In this document: in pieces, positions 26,919 to 40,169 of the stretch
Numbering within the stretch: position 1 is the stretch's first letter
Layout: each line of letters opens with the position of its first letter
Assembly (NCBI RefSeq): GCF_000018865.1
Contig: NC_010175.1
Location: 1,116,001-1,180,000 of the forward strand
Reading direction: 5' to 3'
DNA length: 64,000 bases
From: Chloroflexus aurantiacus J-10-fl
GTDB taxonomy: Bacteria > Chloroflexota > Chloroflexia > Chloroflexales > Chloroflexaceae
Notes under the pieces: generated by a model
Told to the model about the DNA's origin: nothing
Database searches by the model: none
What the model saw: the letters and a program-made list of their open reading frames with translations, nothing else
Position numbers and translations under genes: made by a program

Positions 26919-29792
26919 ATGCCGACGCCCGGTTCGATTGTCCGTTGTCGCGAACGCGATTGGGTGCTCTTGCCCGGTAGTGATGATGACCGCATCCTGC
27001 TGCGGCCACTGACCGGGCGGAGCGATGAGGTGGTTGCGATCTCGCGGGTGTTGAGCGAGGTGCTGGCCTACGATCTGCCGACTGAACGGGTGAGTGAGGC
27101 GCAGTTTCCGCTGCCGACCGCCGCTGAGGTACAGGATGCGCAGGCGACCAGGCTGCTCTGGCAGGCGGCGCGCATGGCGTTGCGCGACGGCGCCACCCCC
27201 CTGCGCTCACTGGGGCGGATTTCGATCCGCCCCCGCCTGTACCAGTTCGTGCCCTTGCTGATGGCCCTGCGCCTTCAGCCGGTACGCATGCTGATCGCCG
27301 ATGATGTCGGCGTGGGGAAGACGATTGAGGCCCTGTTGATCGCCCGTGAATTGTGGGATCGGGGTGAGATTCGCCGCCTGGCCGTGCTCTGCCCGCCCTA
27401 CCTCTGCGACCAGTGGCAGCAGGAGTTGCAGCAGAAGTTTCACCTCGACGCGGTGGTCATCCGTCCCGGTACGATTGCTCAGCTCGAACGCCAGACCCCC
27501 GCCGGACGGGATATGTATGAGCATTTTCCAGTCCAGGTGATCAGTATTGATTGGGTGAAGACGGCCCGCAATCGTGCCCGCTTTCTGCTGTTCTGCCCGG
27601 AGCTGGTGATTGTCGATGAGGCGCACGGGGTGGCACCGGCAGCCGAAACCGCCGGGCAGTTGCGGCACGAACTGGTGCGCGAGCTTGCGGCTCAGGCCGA
27701 CCGCCATCTCATCTTGCTGACGGCTACCCCGCACAGTGGCGCGCCGACCACGTTTCGAGCGTTGATCGGGTTGATCGATCCGGCCTTCGCCGAGTGGGAT
27801 GTCAGTAATCTCAACGACGCGCAACGGGCGCGCCTCGCACGCCATTTTGTCCAGCGTACCCGCGCCGACATCGAGCAGGGGTGGGCCGATGGCCTGCCCG
27901 GTTTTCCCCAACGGGAGTTGCGCGATGAACACTATTCGCTCACACCCGCCTACTACAATCTGTTTCGCGATGTCTACACCTTCTGCAACGGTCTGGTCAG
28001 AAGCGGTGATGGGCTGCGCGAACCGCAACGCCGTGTCCGCTATTGGGCGGCACTCTCGCTGTTGCGCTGCGTGATGTCCAGTCCCGCCGCGGCAGTGATG
28101 GCGTTGCGGAAGCGGGCCACCCGCCTGTACGCCGACGACGATGAACCGCTCGATGATGCGCTGTGGCAGGGGATCGTCTTTGAGACGGAGACGGCGGAAC
28201 CGGATGATGAGCCGCCAACGGCGGTGATTGAACAGGCCGAGATCACCTTCAACGAGAGTGAACAACGCCGCCTGGCCGCGCTTGCCGCCCGCGCCGAACA
28301 GATTGCCCGTCAGGGGCAGGACGCCAAACTGCACGGGGTGATCGATCTGACGCGCCGCCTGATCGATGATGGCTATGCGCCGATTATCTGGTGTCGCTAT
28401 GTGGCTACGGCTGATTATGTGGCGCAGGCGTTGCGGCAACAGCTTACCGACTGCCACGTCACCCTGGTCACCGGTCGGATGGGGGAAGAGGAGCGACGGG
28501 CGGTGATTGCAGCGGCTCCGCTCGACCGGCCACGGGTGCTGGTCGCTACCGATTGTATTTCAGAGGGGATCAACCTGCACGAGCGGTACAATGCCGCGAT
28601 CCATTACGATCTGCCCTGGAATCCGAACCGCCTGGAGCAGCGCGAAGGGCGGGTTGATCGCTACGGCCAGCAGGCGCCAACGGTGGTGACGGTTCGCTAC
28701 TACGGCCTCAACAACGAGGTTGATGGGGTCGTGATTGATGTGTTGTTGCGCAAGGCGCGCGAAATTCGCCGTGCCCTCGGTGCCCACGTGCCGGTGCCAT
28801 CCGAGAGTGTGGTCGAAGCGCTTACCCAGGCCCTGTTCCTGCGCCGCAGCCCGAATGCGCAACAGTTGACGCTTGATCTGGAGGCACCGGCAACCCAGGA
28901 CTTTCACCGGCGCTGGGACGAAGCCACCGAACGGGAGCGGCGGACGCGCACCCGCTTTGCCCAGCACGCCCTGAAGCTGACCGATGTCCAGCCCATTCTG
29001 GACGCTACCGACCGCGTGCTCGGCAATCCGGCTGAAGTGCGTGATTTTGTGGTCACGGCGGCCAGCCGCCTCGATCTGCGGGTACGCCCGCATCCGCGTC
29101 AGCCCGAGGTGCTGCTCGTGGAAGCCGGCCCCTACACGCCGGCAGTGGTGCGTGACGCCCTGCCCCGTCAGACCGGGCCATTGGCTATCAGTTTCCTCTC
29201 GCCCACCCCACCCGGCGCCGAGTACGTCGGACGTAATCATCGGCTGGTCAGCACCCTGAGCAGTTACCTGTTTGAAGCTGCTCTTGCCCAGAGCCGGCGC
29301 AGCGACGGCACCCCAGCCGTGGTGGCGCGGGTAGGCGTGATTCGCACGACAGCAGTGAATCGGCTGACCGTCTTACTCCTCACCCGCTCGCGCTACCTGC
29401 TGACGCTGCCCGCGCAGCAGCGCCCGCTGCTGGCCGAAGAGGCACTGGTCAGCGGGTTTGTCTTTGCTACCGGGACAGAGCGGCACTGGCTGCCTGCCGA
29501 CGAGGCGCTGCATCTGTTGACGACGGCCCAACCCGCTGCGAATCTATCACCGGACGAAAAGCGGGAACTGGCCGAACTGGTGCTGAACGACCTCGATAAA
29601 GTGACCCGTGACCACCCAATCTGGCAGGAGCTGCACCGGCAGATCGAGCAGCGGGCTACCGATCTCAGGCAAGCCTACCGCGATGTCCGGCGGGTGATAC
29701 AGGAACAGGTGCGGGGGGTGACGGTTGAGCCGATCTTTCCCCCTGATCTGATCGGTCTGCTGGTGTTGCAACCAACGGTGCGAAGCCGCTGA
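26919..29792 (+). CDS. SNF2/HepA-type DEAH helicase, DrmD-like
   Basis: 957 aa. An N-terminal domain (about 1-115) precedes the SF2 motor: Walker A ADDVGVGKTIEALLIA, Walker B VIVDEAHGVAP, motif III LLTATPHSG. The C-terminal RecA lobe carries 'LVATDCISEGINLHERYN' and motif VI 'DLPWNPNRLEQREGRVDRYGQ'. A long helical C-terminal region follows. Architecture and pairing with a giant Eco57I-type methyltransferase resemble DrmD of class 1 DISARM phage defence. It translocates on DNA, probably with the downstream protein, whose start is 21 bp beyond. No drmA, drmB or drmC is in the window, so the assignment to a defence role is inference. Confidence 0.85.
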   Translation: MPTPGSIVRCRERDWVLLPGSDDDRILLRPLTGRSDEVVAISRVLSEVLAYDLPTERVSEAQFPLPTAAEVQDAQATRLLWQAARMALRDGATPLRSLGRISIRPRLYQFVPLLMALRLQPVRMLIADDVGVGKTIEALLIARELWDRGEIRRLAVLCPPYLCDQWQQELQQKFHLDAVVIRPGTIAQLERQTPAGRDMYEHFPVQVISIDWVKTARNRARFLLFCPELVIVDEAHGVAPAAETAGQLRHELVRELAAQADRHLILLTATPHSGAPTTFRALIGLIDPAFAEWDVSNLNDAQRARLARHFVQRTRADIEQGWADGLPGFPQRELRDEHYSLTPAYYNLFRDVYTFCNGLVRSGDGLREPQRRVRYWAALSLLRCVMSSPAAAVMALRKRATRLYADDDEPLDDALWQGIVFETETAEPDDEPPTAVIEQAEITFNESEQRRLAALAARAEQIARQGQDAKLHGVIDLTRRLIDDGYAPIIWCRYVATADYVAQALRQQLTDCHVTLVTGRMGEEERRAVIAAAPLDRPRVLVATDCISEGINLHERYNAAIHYDLPWNPNRLEQREGRVDRYGQQAPTVVTVRYYGLNNEVDGVVIDVLLRKAREIRRALGAHVPVPSESVVEALTQALFLRRSPNAQQLTLDLEAPATQDFHRRWDEATERERRTRTRFAQHALKLTDVQPILDATDRVLGNPAEVRDFVVTAASRLDLRVRPHPRQPEVLLVEAGPYTPAVVRDALPRQTGPLAISFLSPTPPGAEYVGRNHRLVSTLSSYLFEAALAQSRRSDGTPAVVARVGVIRTTAVNRLTVLLLTRSRYLLTLPAQQRPLLAEEALVSGFVFATGTERHWLPADEALHLLTTAQPAANLSPDEKRELAELVLNDLDKVTRDHPIWQELHRQIEQRATDLRQAYRDVRRVIQEQVRGVTVEPIFPPDLIGLLVLQPTVRSR

Positions 29793-29813
29793 TCTGAAGG
29801 TAGAGAGATAGCA

Positions 29814-34325
<4,512 letters not shown>

Positions 34326-34363
34326 ATGCCCTCACCCCCGGCCCCTCTCCCGCCGGGGGCGGG

Positions 34364-35018
34364 CTATGCATTACCCATAACTGGTGTCAACCACGTGCGT
34401 ATCGGCTGGTATGATCACTATTGGTGCTGTTGTGAGCGACTGGCCCGGTGGCAGAGCGCCACTCCAGCCGTGCCGGCACGTGCTGGATGGATTGCCTGAC
34501 CCGCTCGTCATGCGCGTGTCGCAGGGTTTGGCGTGCGGCAGCCATACTGCCGCGCCAGCCGTACTTGCGATCCGGTGCGTGTCGCAGCGGTTACCCTGCC
34601 GCTCTCCGCACAGTGGAATCACGTTTCAGCGGGGATACTGTTACCGACCAGTATTACCCGTGACGCAGCGTTTGGAGTGCGGCAGCCATGCTGCCGCGCC
34701 AGCCGTGCTCGTGATCACGGGCGGGTGGCAGCGGTTGCTTTGCGGGCCACGAGGACGACGGGGGTGCAGCGCATATCTGGCTGGTTTGACCATCCGCGCT
34801 CTCACATTTTGACCAACACGGTACATCATCGCCGGAAACCCTGGGCAACATCGCAGGGCGTCGGTCGCGGGCGTGGCGCAGGCTTCTCGCCTGCACACCA
34901 GCGGCCACGGAGCACCTGCCGGCGGTGGAGAGGATGCCTCCACACAAGCTGGAAGCCTGCGCCACGGGGAGCGCTTGCAGTCCGGCCTGACGCAGCGCGA
35001 CATGTGGGTAATGCATAG
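34364..35018. mobile_element. Repeat element E4 with CTATGCATTACCCA inverted ends
   Basis: 655 bp with exact 14-bp inverted ends (34364-34377, 35005-35018). Two 'GGAGTGCGGCAGCC' hairpin blocks (near 34530 and 34675) and the 'GGAAGCCTGCGCCACGGGG' block lie inside. It begins 38 bp after the methyltransferase stop, within a GC-rich hairpin repeat (cgccgggggcggg on the left). Module B copy 2 starts about 20 bp from its right end. No gene is present. Confidence 0.75.
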
Positions 35019-35037
35019 CCCCGTTGGGAGCGGGGGA

Positions 35038-35346
35038 ACGTCCTCCCCTCCGGCTCCTCGCCCGCACCCGGCGCGGGCGAGGGGAATTTTGATGGATCGG
35101 GGCGTCTTAATAGGACATCTGGCAGTATAGGTCATAACCGCCACCGGTTTCCCTGATGCTGCACCTGAACGATGTACCGCTGGACGCCGGTAGGGGCACG
35201 GCATGCCGTGCCCCTACTGACGGCAAGCCACGAGCGACTCGCCAGGAGTACACACGGTAACGCTTCTGTACGAGGATGACACCCGAACAATGCACTTTGT
35301 TGAGCGGGATTTCGGTATGCGACGGTAGGCATTCCTGGCAGGCAGG
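35038..35346 (-). repeat. Dispersed repeat module B, copy 2
   Basis: Same order as copy 1, on the minus strand, with its central palindrome at 35190-35217 (arms GTAGGGGCACGGCA). The inner arm differs from copies 1 and 4, yet both arms changed together. Confidence 0.75.
35190..35217. repeat. GTAGGGGC hairpin palindrome (variant GCACGGCA)
   Basis: Perfect 28-bp palindrome at the centre of module B copy 2. Confidence 0.85.
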
Positions 35347-35523
35347 TGATGAGCGCGCCGGAGGTGTGCGTTCCCAGCGTATGCAGACACACCCCCACCC
35401 CAGCCCGCCCCCGCTGGGGGCGGGAGTCATCGGCGCAGGCAGGTGATGAGCGAGCCGGAGGCTCGCGCTCCCAGAGGGGGCGATACGCCGCTTTCCTTTT
35501 ACCTGTTTTCTGTCCTTGTATCG

Positions 35524-36536
35524 CCCCCACCCCAGCCCGCCCCCGCTGGGGGCGGGAGTTTGCCTACCCCCAGCGGGGTTCACCTCCCCACCTCCTCCCC
35601 CCAGCGGGAAACCTCTCCCCACCTCCTCCCCCCAGCGGGAAACCTCTCCCCACCTCCTCCCCCCAGCGGGAAACCTCTCCCCACCTCCTCCCCCCAGCGG
35701 GAAACCTCTCCCCACCTCCTCCCCCCAGCGGGAAACCTCTCCCCACCTCCTCCCCCCAGCGGGAAACCTCTCCCCACCTCCTCCCCCCAGCGGGGGGAGG
35801 CCGGGAGGGGGGCCGGGATTGCAGTGCCCGGCAACCATAATGGCGCACGCCCTTCTCCACTCCCCATTCCCCTGATGAACGGGGGCTGGAGGGTGAGGTG
35901 AGGAAACACCCCCACCCCAGCCCGCCCCCGCTGGGGGCGGGAGTTTGCCTCCCCCCAGCGGGGGGAGGCCGGGAGGGGGGCCGGGATTGCAGTGCCCGGC
36001 AACCCTTGCGGAGCACGCCCATTCCCCACTCCCCATTCCCCTGATGAACGGGGGCTGGAGGGTGAGGTGAGGAAACACCCCCACCCCAGCCCGCCCCCGC
36101 TGGGGGCGGGAGTTTGCCTCCCCCCAGCGGGAAACCTCTCCCCACCTCCTCCCCCCAGCGGGGGGAGGCCGGGAGGGGGGCCGGGATTGCAGTGCCCGGC
36201 AACCATAATGGCGCACGCCCTTCTCCACTCCCCATTCCCCTGATGAACGGGGGCTGGAGGGTGAGGTGAGGAAACACCCCCACCCCAGCCCGCCCCCGCT
36301 GGGGGCGGGAGTTTGCCTCCCCCCAGCGGGGTTCACCTCCCCATCTCCTCCCCCCAGCGGGAAACCTTTCCCCACCTCCTCCCCCCAGCGGGAAACCTCT
36401 CCCCACCTCCTCCCCCCAGCGGGAAACCTCTCCCCACCTCCTCCCCCCAGCGGGGGGAGGCCGGGAGGGGGGCCGGGATTGCAGTGCCCGGCAACCAGTA
36501 TGGCGCACTCCCATCATCATTCCCCCGCTCCTCTCC
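35524..36536. repeat. Nested tandem array: four large units with 6, 0, 1 and 3 internal 31-bp repeats
   Basis: Large units begin at 35524, 35909, 36078 and 36277 (about 385, 169, 199 and 260 bp). Each runs from the CCCGCCCCC/GGGGGCGGG palindrome through 'AGTTTGCC', a variable number of 31-bp units (CCTCCCCCCAGCGGG plus AAACCTCTCCCCACCT) and a closing 'GGCCGGGATTGCAGTGCCCG' block, to 'CTGATGAACGGGGGCTGGAG'. The six direct 31-bp copies in unit 1 are 35594-35779. Length differences between units are roughly multiples of 31. Long minus-strand frames here are repeat translations, not genes. Confidence 0.85.
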
Positions 36537-36537
36537 C

Positions 36538-37146
36538 CTATGCATTACCCACAACTGGTGTCAACCACGTGCGTATCATCGGGTCTGATCGCCATCGGTG
36601 CTGTTGTGGACGACTGGCCCGGTGGCAGTGCGCCGCTCCAGCCGTGCCAGCACGTGCTGGATGGATTGCCTGACCCGCTCGTCATACACGTGTCGCGCGG
36701 TGTGGAGTGCGGCAGCCATGCTGCCGCGCCAGCCGCGCTTGCGATCACGTGGAGGTCGCAGCGGCTACCCCGCAGCTCTCCACACAGTGGGATCACGTGT
36801 CAGCGTGGATACCGTTGCCGACCACCATGACCCGTGTCGCGCGGTGTGGAGTGCGGCAGCCATGCTGCCGCGCCAGCCGTGCACACGATCCGGTGCGTGG
36901 CATACCGTTACCCATCCTGGTCACGAAGAAGCTGCATGTGATCGTTTCGATTATTGAGTCGGTCAGGCATGCATGCGATACCTGCGCGTAGACGTTTGGT
37001 CATACCAGGTTCGTGCCTGCGCACCAACGGCCACGGCCAGCACCTGCCGGCGGTGGAGAGGATGCCGGCACGCGGGCTGGAAGCCTGCGCCACGGGGAGC
37101 GCTTGCAGTTCAGCCTAACGTAGCGTGACATGTGGGTAATGCATAG
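36538..37146. mobile_element. Repeat element E5 with CTATGCATTACCCA inverted ends
   Basis: 609 bp with exact inverted ends (36538-36551, 37133-37146). Complementarity extends about 10 bp outward (GCTCCTCTCC on the left, GGAGAGGAGC on the right), so the element sits at the middle of a palindrome. The body contains two 'GTGGAGTGCGGCAGCC' hairpin blocks and the 'GGAAGCCTGCGCCACGGGG' block. No gene is present. Confidence 0.75.
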
Positions 37147-37273
37147 GGAGAGGAGCAGGGGAGTGGGGAGGGGCGTGCTCCAGATGACTGCCGCTTACCT
37201 CAATCCCGGCCCCCCCTCCCAACCTCCCCCCGCTGGGGGGAGGAGACACCTCCCGCCCAATCTCCCCTCGCTG

Positions 37274-37482
37274 CTATGCAATACCCATACCCAGGTTGTC
37301 CACTTCTTCGCTCATCAGCAGCGCCTATCTCACTGTGGCGCAGACTTCCAGCCTGCGCACGAGCGGCCACAGCCAGCACCTGTCGGCGGTAGAGATGATG
37401 CCTCCACGCAGGCTGCCAGCCCGCGCCACAGGGAGCGCGTGCAGCCCGACCTGACGCAGCGCGACATGGGGGTAATGCATAG
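37274..37482. mobile_element. Repeat element E6, short, with slightly diverged ends
   Basis: 209 bp between CTATGCAATACCCA (37274) and GGGGTAATGCATAG (37469-37482). Contains only the right-hand part of the E body ('CACTTCTTCGCTCATCAGCA', 'GGCAGACTTCCAGCCTGC'-like). Confidence 0.65.
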
Positions 37483-37605
37483 CTCCTCTCCCTGGGTGGG
37501 AGAGGAGCAGGGGCTGGGGGGTGAGGTGAGGGGGCGATCAAAGTGAACGGGAGCCATCTGGCGCACGCCCATTCCCTACTCCCCGCTCCCTCCTGGATGC
37601 CATCC

Positions 37606-38640
37606 CTACGCCCCATTCACCGCAACAGCGTGCGTCAGACGCAATGCCGCTTCAGGATTTGGTGCAGTAGCGATCTCGGCCAGACCGACATTCAGATGCA
37701 CCAGGGTCTGCGCCACCGACGGGCCGATTCCACTGACAATCGTGCGTGCACCGAGCAGCCGAATCGCCGTTGCGGTATCGATCAGCGCCTTCGCAACAGC
37801 GGTATCAATAAACGAAATACCGGTCACATCAATAATCACCGTATGTGCCCGACGGCTGGCAACCATATCCAGCAACCGCCCGCGCAACGCTTCGGTGCGC
37901 CGACTATCGAGATGACCGACCAGTGGCGCCAGCAGCACCTTATCGTCAATCGTTAACACCGGCAACTCCAGCACATCGATCAACTCAAGCAACCGCTGCT
38001 GCTCAAGCGCCCGCTGCTCGATCTCTTGCCGCGCCACCTCTGTGGCCTGGCGAGCCGCTTCGGCCTCATCGGCCCGCTGATCGGCGAGCCGCAACGCCTG
38101 CATCTGAGCGGTCATCGTGCGGTCGAGGAAAGCCCAAATCGCGACAAACAGCGCCACAATACTGCTGGTTTCCAGAAACATCAGCAGATGCGGCGCAATG
38201 CGGGTGTCGGTGGTGGACTGGTTCAGAACAACTAACGGAATCGCCACCACCACACACAGAACCGTCGCGCCGATTGAGAAGCTGCGCTGCCCTTGCAGCC
38301 CGGCCAGCAAAATGACTACGGCCAGAAAGGGGATAGTGGCAAGTCGCAATTCGGGTAGCCAGATTGCAATTGCCACTTCACAGGCAATGATCATGAGACC
38401 AAAGGTGACGATTGCCTGCCAGAGCGGTTGCTGGCGGGCTAACACCAGCAATGTGATCGCACAGCCAATCCCGGTAATCAGCGTAATCGTCAGAATGATA
38501 ACCGTAAACACACTCTGGCTGAAGAGCGAGGCCAGCAGAGTGATCACGAACGCAGCGACCGAGATGATCAACGTACCGAGTGCAATTGACCAGGTAATGC
38601 GCCGGTGTGTTTGTTCGAGAAATGTTTGCGAGGTGCCCAT
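37606..38640 (-). CDS. Membrane-anchored STAS-domain protein (RsbR/anti-sigma antagonist type)
   Basis: 344 aa. About six hydrophobic segments in residues 18-170 ('LGTLIISVAAFVITLLASLF', 'IPFLAVVILLAGL', 'ETSSIVALFVAIWAFL') are followed by a basic/acidic coiled coil (about 175-220). A C-terminal STAS domain (about 225-335) carries 'VLTIDDKVLLAPLVGHLDSRRTEALRGRLL' and the phosphorylatable-type segment 'VIIDVTGISFIDTAVAKALIDTA'. Such proteins act as sensory antagonists in partner-switching or stressosome signalling. The same STAS layout recurs in the PAS-STAS gene at 57.5 kb. It has its own 110-bp leader with a TATAAT-like box at 38746-38751. Confidence 0.88.
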   Translation of the reverse strand: MGTSQTFLEQTHRRITWSIALGTLIISVAAFVITLLASLFSQSVFTVIILTITLITGIGCAITLLVLARQQPLWQAIVTFGLMIIACEVAIAIWLPELRLATIPFLAVVILLAGLQGQRSFSIGATVLCVVVAIPLVVLNQSTTDTRIAPHLLMFLETSSIVALFVAIWAFLDRTMTAQMQALRLADQRADEAEAARQATEVARQEIEQRALEQQRLLELIDVLELPVLTIDDKVLLAPLVGHLDSRRTEALRGRLLDMVASRRAHTVIIDVTGISFIDTAVAKALIDTATAIRLLGARTIVSGIGPSVAQTLVHLNVGLAEIATAPNPEAALRLTHAVAVNGA

Positions 38641-39121
38641 GGTCGGACTCCCATCAAGATGAATAAGTGTTTAGTCCTGCGCACGTGATAATGACAAAAT
38701 TGTAAGGTGTACAATCCATCCCTTGCTTGCAATTAACAATATCACATTATAGAGCTTTTTGGTGCCATTCAACTCAGGTTTTCGCGACATCTTTTTCACC
38801 TGCGCCGGTAGCCAACGTTCCCATTCCTGCCTGCCACAGCATGTTGCCGGGACGAGGGCCAGGGTTAGCTTGCTTCAGTAGCCGTCACCGTCATCGCAGA
38901 GCACAGAACGGCGTCTCAACGTGAGCCAGCCCTTCCGTTGTAGCGATGGCTACTCAACGTAACGCCACCGCTCCGTCAGAGCAATGGCTTGTCAAGCCCT
39001 GACCCGGCTCCACCGGTTGTACCACAGCACCGGCGTTGGCACCCGCGTTAGACAGAGTGAATTATACCCATATGGGAATAGTATACAGATCAAACAGGAA
39101 TAATACTGCCGGCAAAGCTAC
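38641..39121. other. Intergenic region between the divergent STAS and ubiA genes
   Basis: About 480 bp. Apart from a minus-strand TATAAT at 38746-38751, probably serving the STAS gene, nothing gene-like is visible. Confidence 0.4.
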
Positions 39122-39150
39122 TTGAAAAAATATTCATCAGTAGATACAAT
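39122..39150 (+). promoter_or_regulatory. Sigma70-type promoter of ubiA-like gene
   Basis: TTGAAA (39122-39127), 17-bp spacer, TACAAT (39145-39150), about 48 bp upstream of the start codon. Confidence 0.65.
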
Positions 39151-39197
39151 TTACGACGTGCTGTCGTTTTTGCATGCCACTCGCACAGGAGCAAACA

Positions 39198-40169
39198 ATG
39201 CACGTTCTGACAGGCATTCCCGCAGCTACTCCTTCCCGCTGGCTCAATGTTCTTCGCTCCGAAATCACCCTCTACTGGAAATTCAATCGGTACGACATTT
39301 CGGCCACTGTGATGCCGGGTATGCTCTTTGTTCTGGCAGCCTGGCATAGTCAGAACCCTGATTGGGCCGCCCTGCCCGGCCTGATCATCTGGGGCACCAT
39401 CTACTTCTGGCTCTACTGCACCACCTTCTGCATTTCCAACCAGTTGGCCGGCGAAGTCGAGGATCGGCTCAACAAACCCGACCGCCCACTGCCGAGTGGC
39501 CTGGTCTCGCGGCGCGGCGCTTTCGTGCGCTGGATCATTGCCATGGTGCTGTTTGCCGCAGTCGGTTGGTGGTTGGGAGTACTGGAATGGACACTGCTCT
39601 GGCAGGTGACGTTGACCCTGCACAACTTCGGTCAGTTTGCCCGTCACTACTGGTTTAAGAACCTCTCGATGGTATTTGGAGCGATTGCGCAACTGGCCGC
39701 AGCCTGGCAGATGGTACGGCCATTGACCCCAGAAGCGTGGAGCTGGCTCCTGGTACCTGCCATTACTCTGCTCTCGCATGCATCATTGCAGGACTTGCGC
39801 GATATGGAAGGTGATCGGATGAACCGCCGCCGCACACTGCCAATCGTGTTCGGCGAGTGGCCGAGTCGGGTATTTATCGCCATCGCCTTTGCGTTGCTGG
39901 CTGTGCTCACCCACGCCGCGCTGTTCGTGCCCAACGGCTTGAACGCCGGAACCTTGTTGCTCGACGGCCTGCTGGCCGGGATGTGTCTGGTGATTGCGGG
40001 TCGGGTATTGTTACTGCGCAATCCCGCTGCCGATCACGTCTCGTACATGCTCTACACCTTACTGGTATTGTCTGGTACTGGCAGCGGCAATTGTGGCATT
40101 GTAAAGAGGTCGCGCGCCATTGCGCTCCCTCACCGGACGAGGTCGATTCGGGGTGGGGCCGGTGCTTAG
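39198..40169 (+). CDS. UbiA-family prenyltransferase, probable 3'-end frameshift
   Basis: Multi-pass membrane prenyltransferase with both Asp-rich sites: 'NQLAGEVEDRLNKPDRPLPSG' (first) and 'DLRDMEGDRMNRRRTLPIVFG' (second). The family attaches isoprenoid chains to quinone, chlorophyll or haem precursors. Substrate is not clear here; quinone or pigment synthesis would suit a phototroph. Start at ATG 39198 with GGAG upstream. The frame ends in an odd hydrophilic tail (SGTGSGNCGIVKRSRAIALP). One base away, from 40072, the DNA reads LVLAAAIVAL then TAA at 40102-40104, a natural end for the last membrane helix. An extra T near 40071, real or a sequence error, would explain this. Confidence 0.82.
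   Translation: MHVLTGIPAATPSRWLNVLRSEITLYWKFNRYDISATVMPGMLFVLAAWHSQNPDWAALPGLIIWGTIYFWLYCTTFCISNQLAGEVEDRLNKPDRPLPSGLVSRRGAFVRWIIAMVLFAAVGWWLGVLEWTLLWQVTLTLHNFGQFARHYWFKNLSMVFGAIAQLAAAWQMVRPLTPEAWSWLLVPAITLLSHASLQDLRDMEGDRMNRRRTLPIVFGEWPSRVFIAIAFALLAVLTHAALFVPNGLNAGTLLLDGLLAGMCLVIAGRVLLLRNPAADHVSYMLYTLLVLSGTGSGNCGIVKRSRAIALPHRTRSIRGGAGA

Noticed and set aside
35594-35779. Possible CRISPR array from regularly spaced 31-bp repeats
   Set aside because: Units are directly adjacent without unique spacers, and no cas gene is nearby. Also true for the 32-bp repeats at 25.4 kb.
35107-36520. Several long minus-strand open frames (up to ~420 codons) in the 35-36.5 kb region
   Set aside because: They only translate the GC-rich tandem repeats, with periodic Gly/Pro/Arg/Trp sequence and no domain. 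The same applies to plus-strand frames at 25.0-25.8 and 42-43.5 kb.
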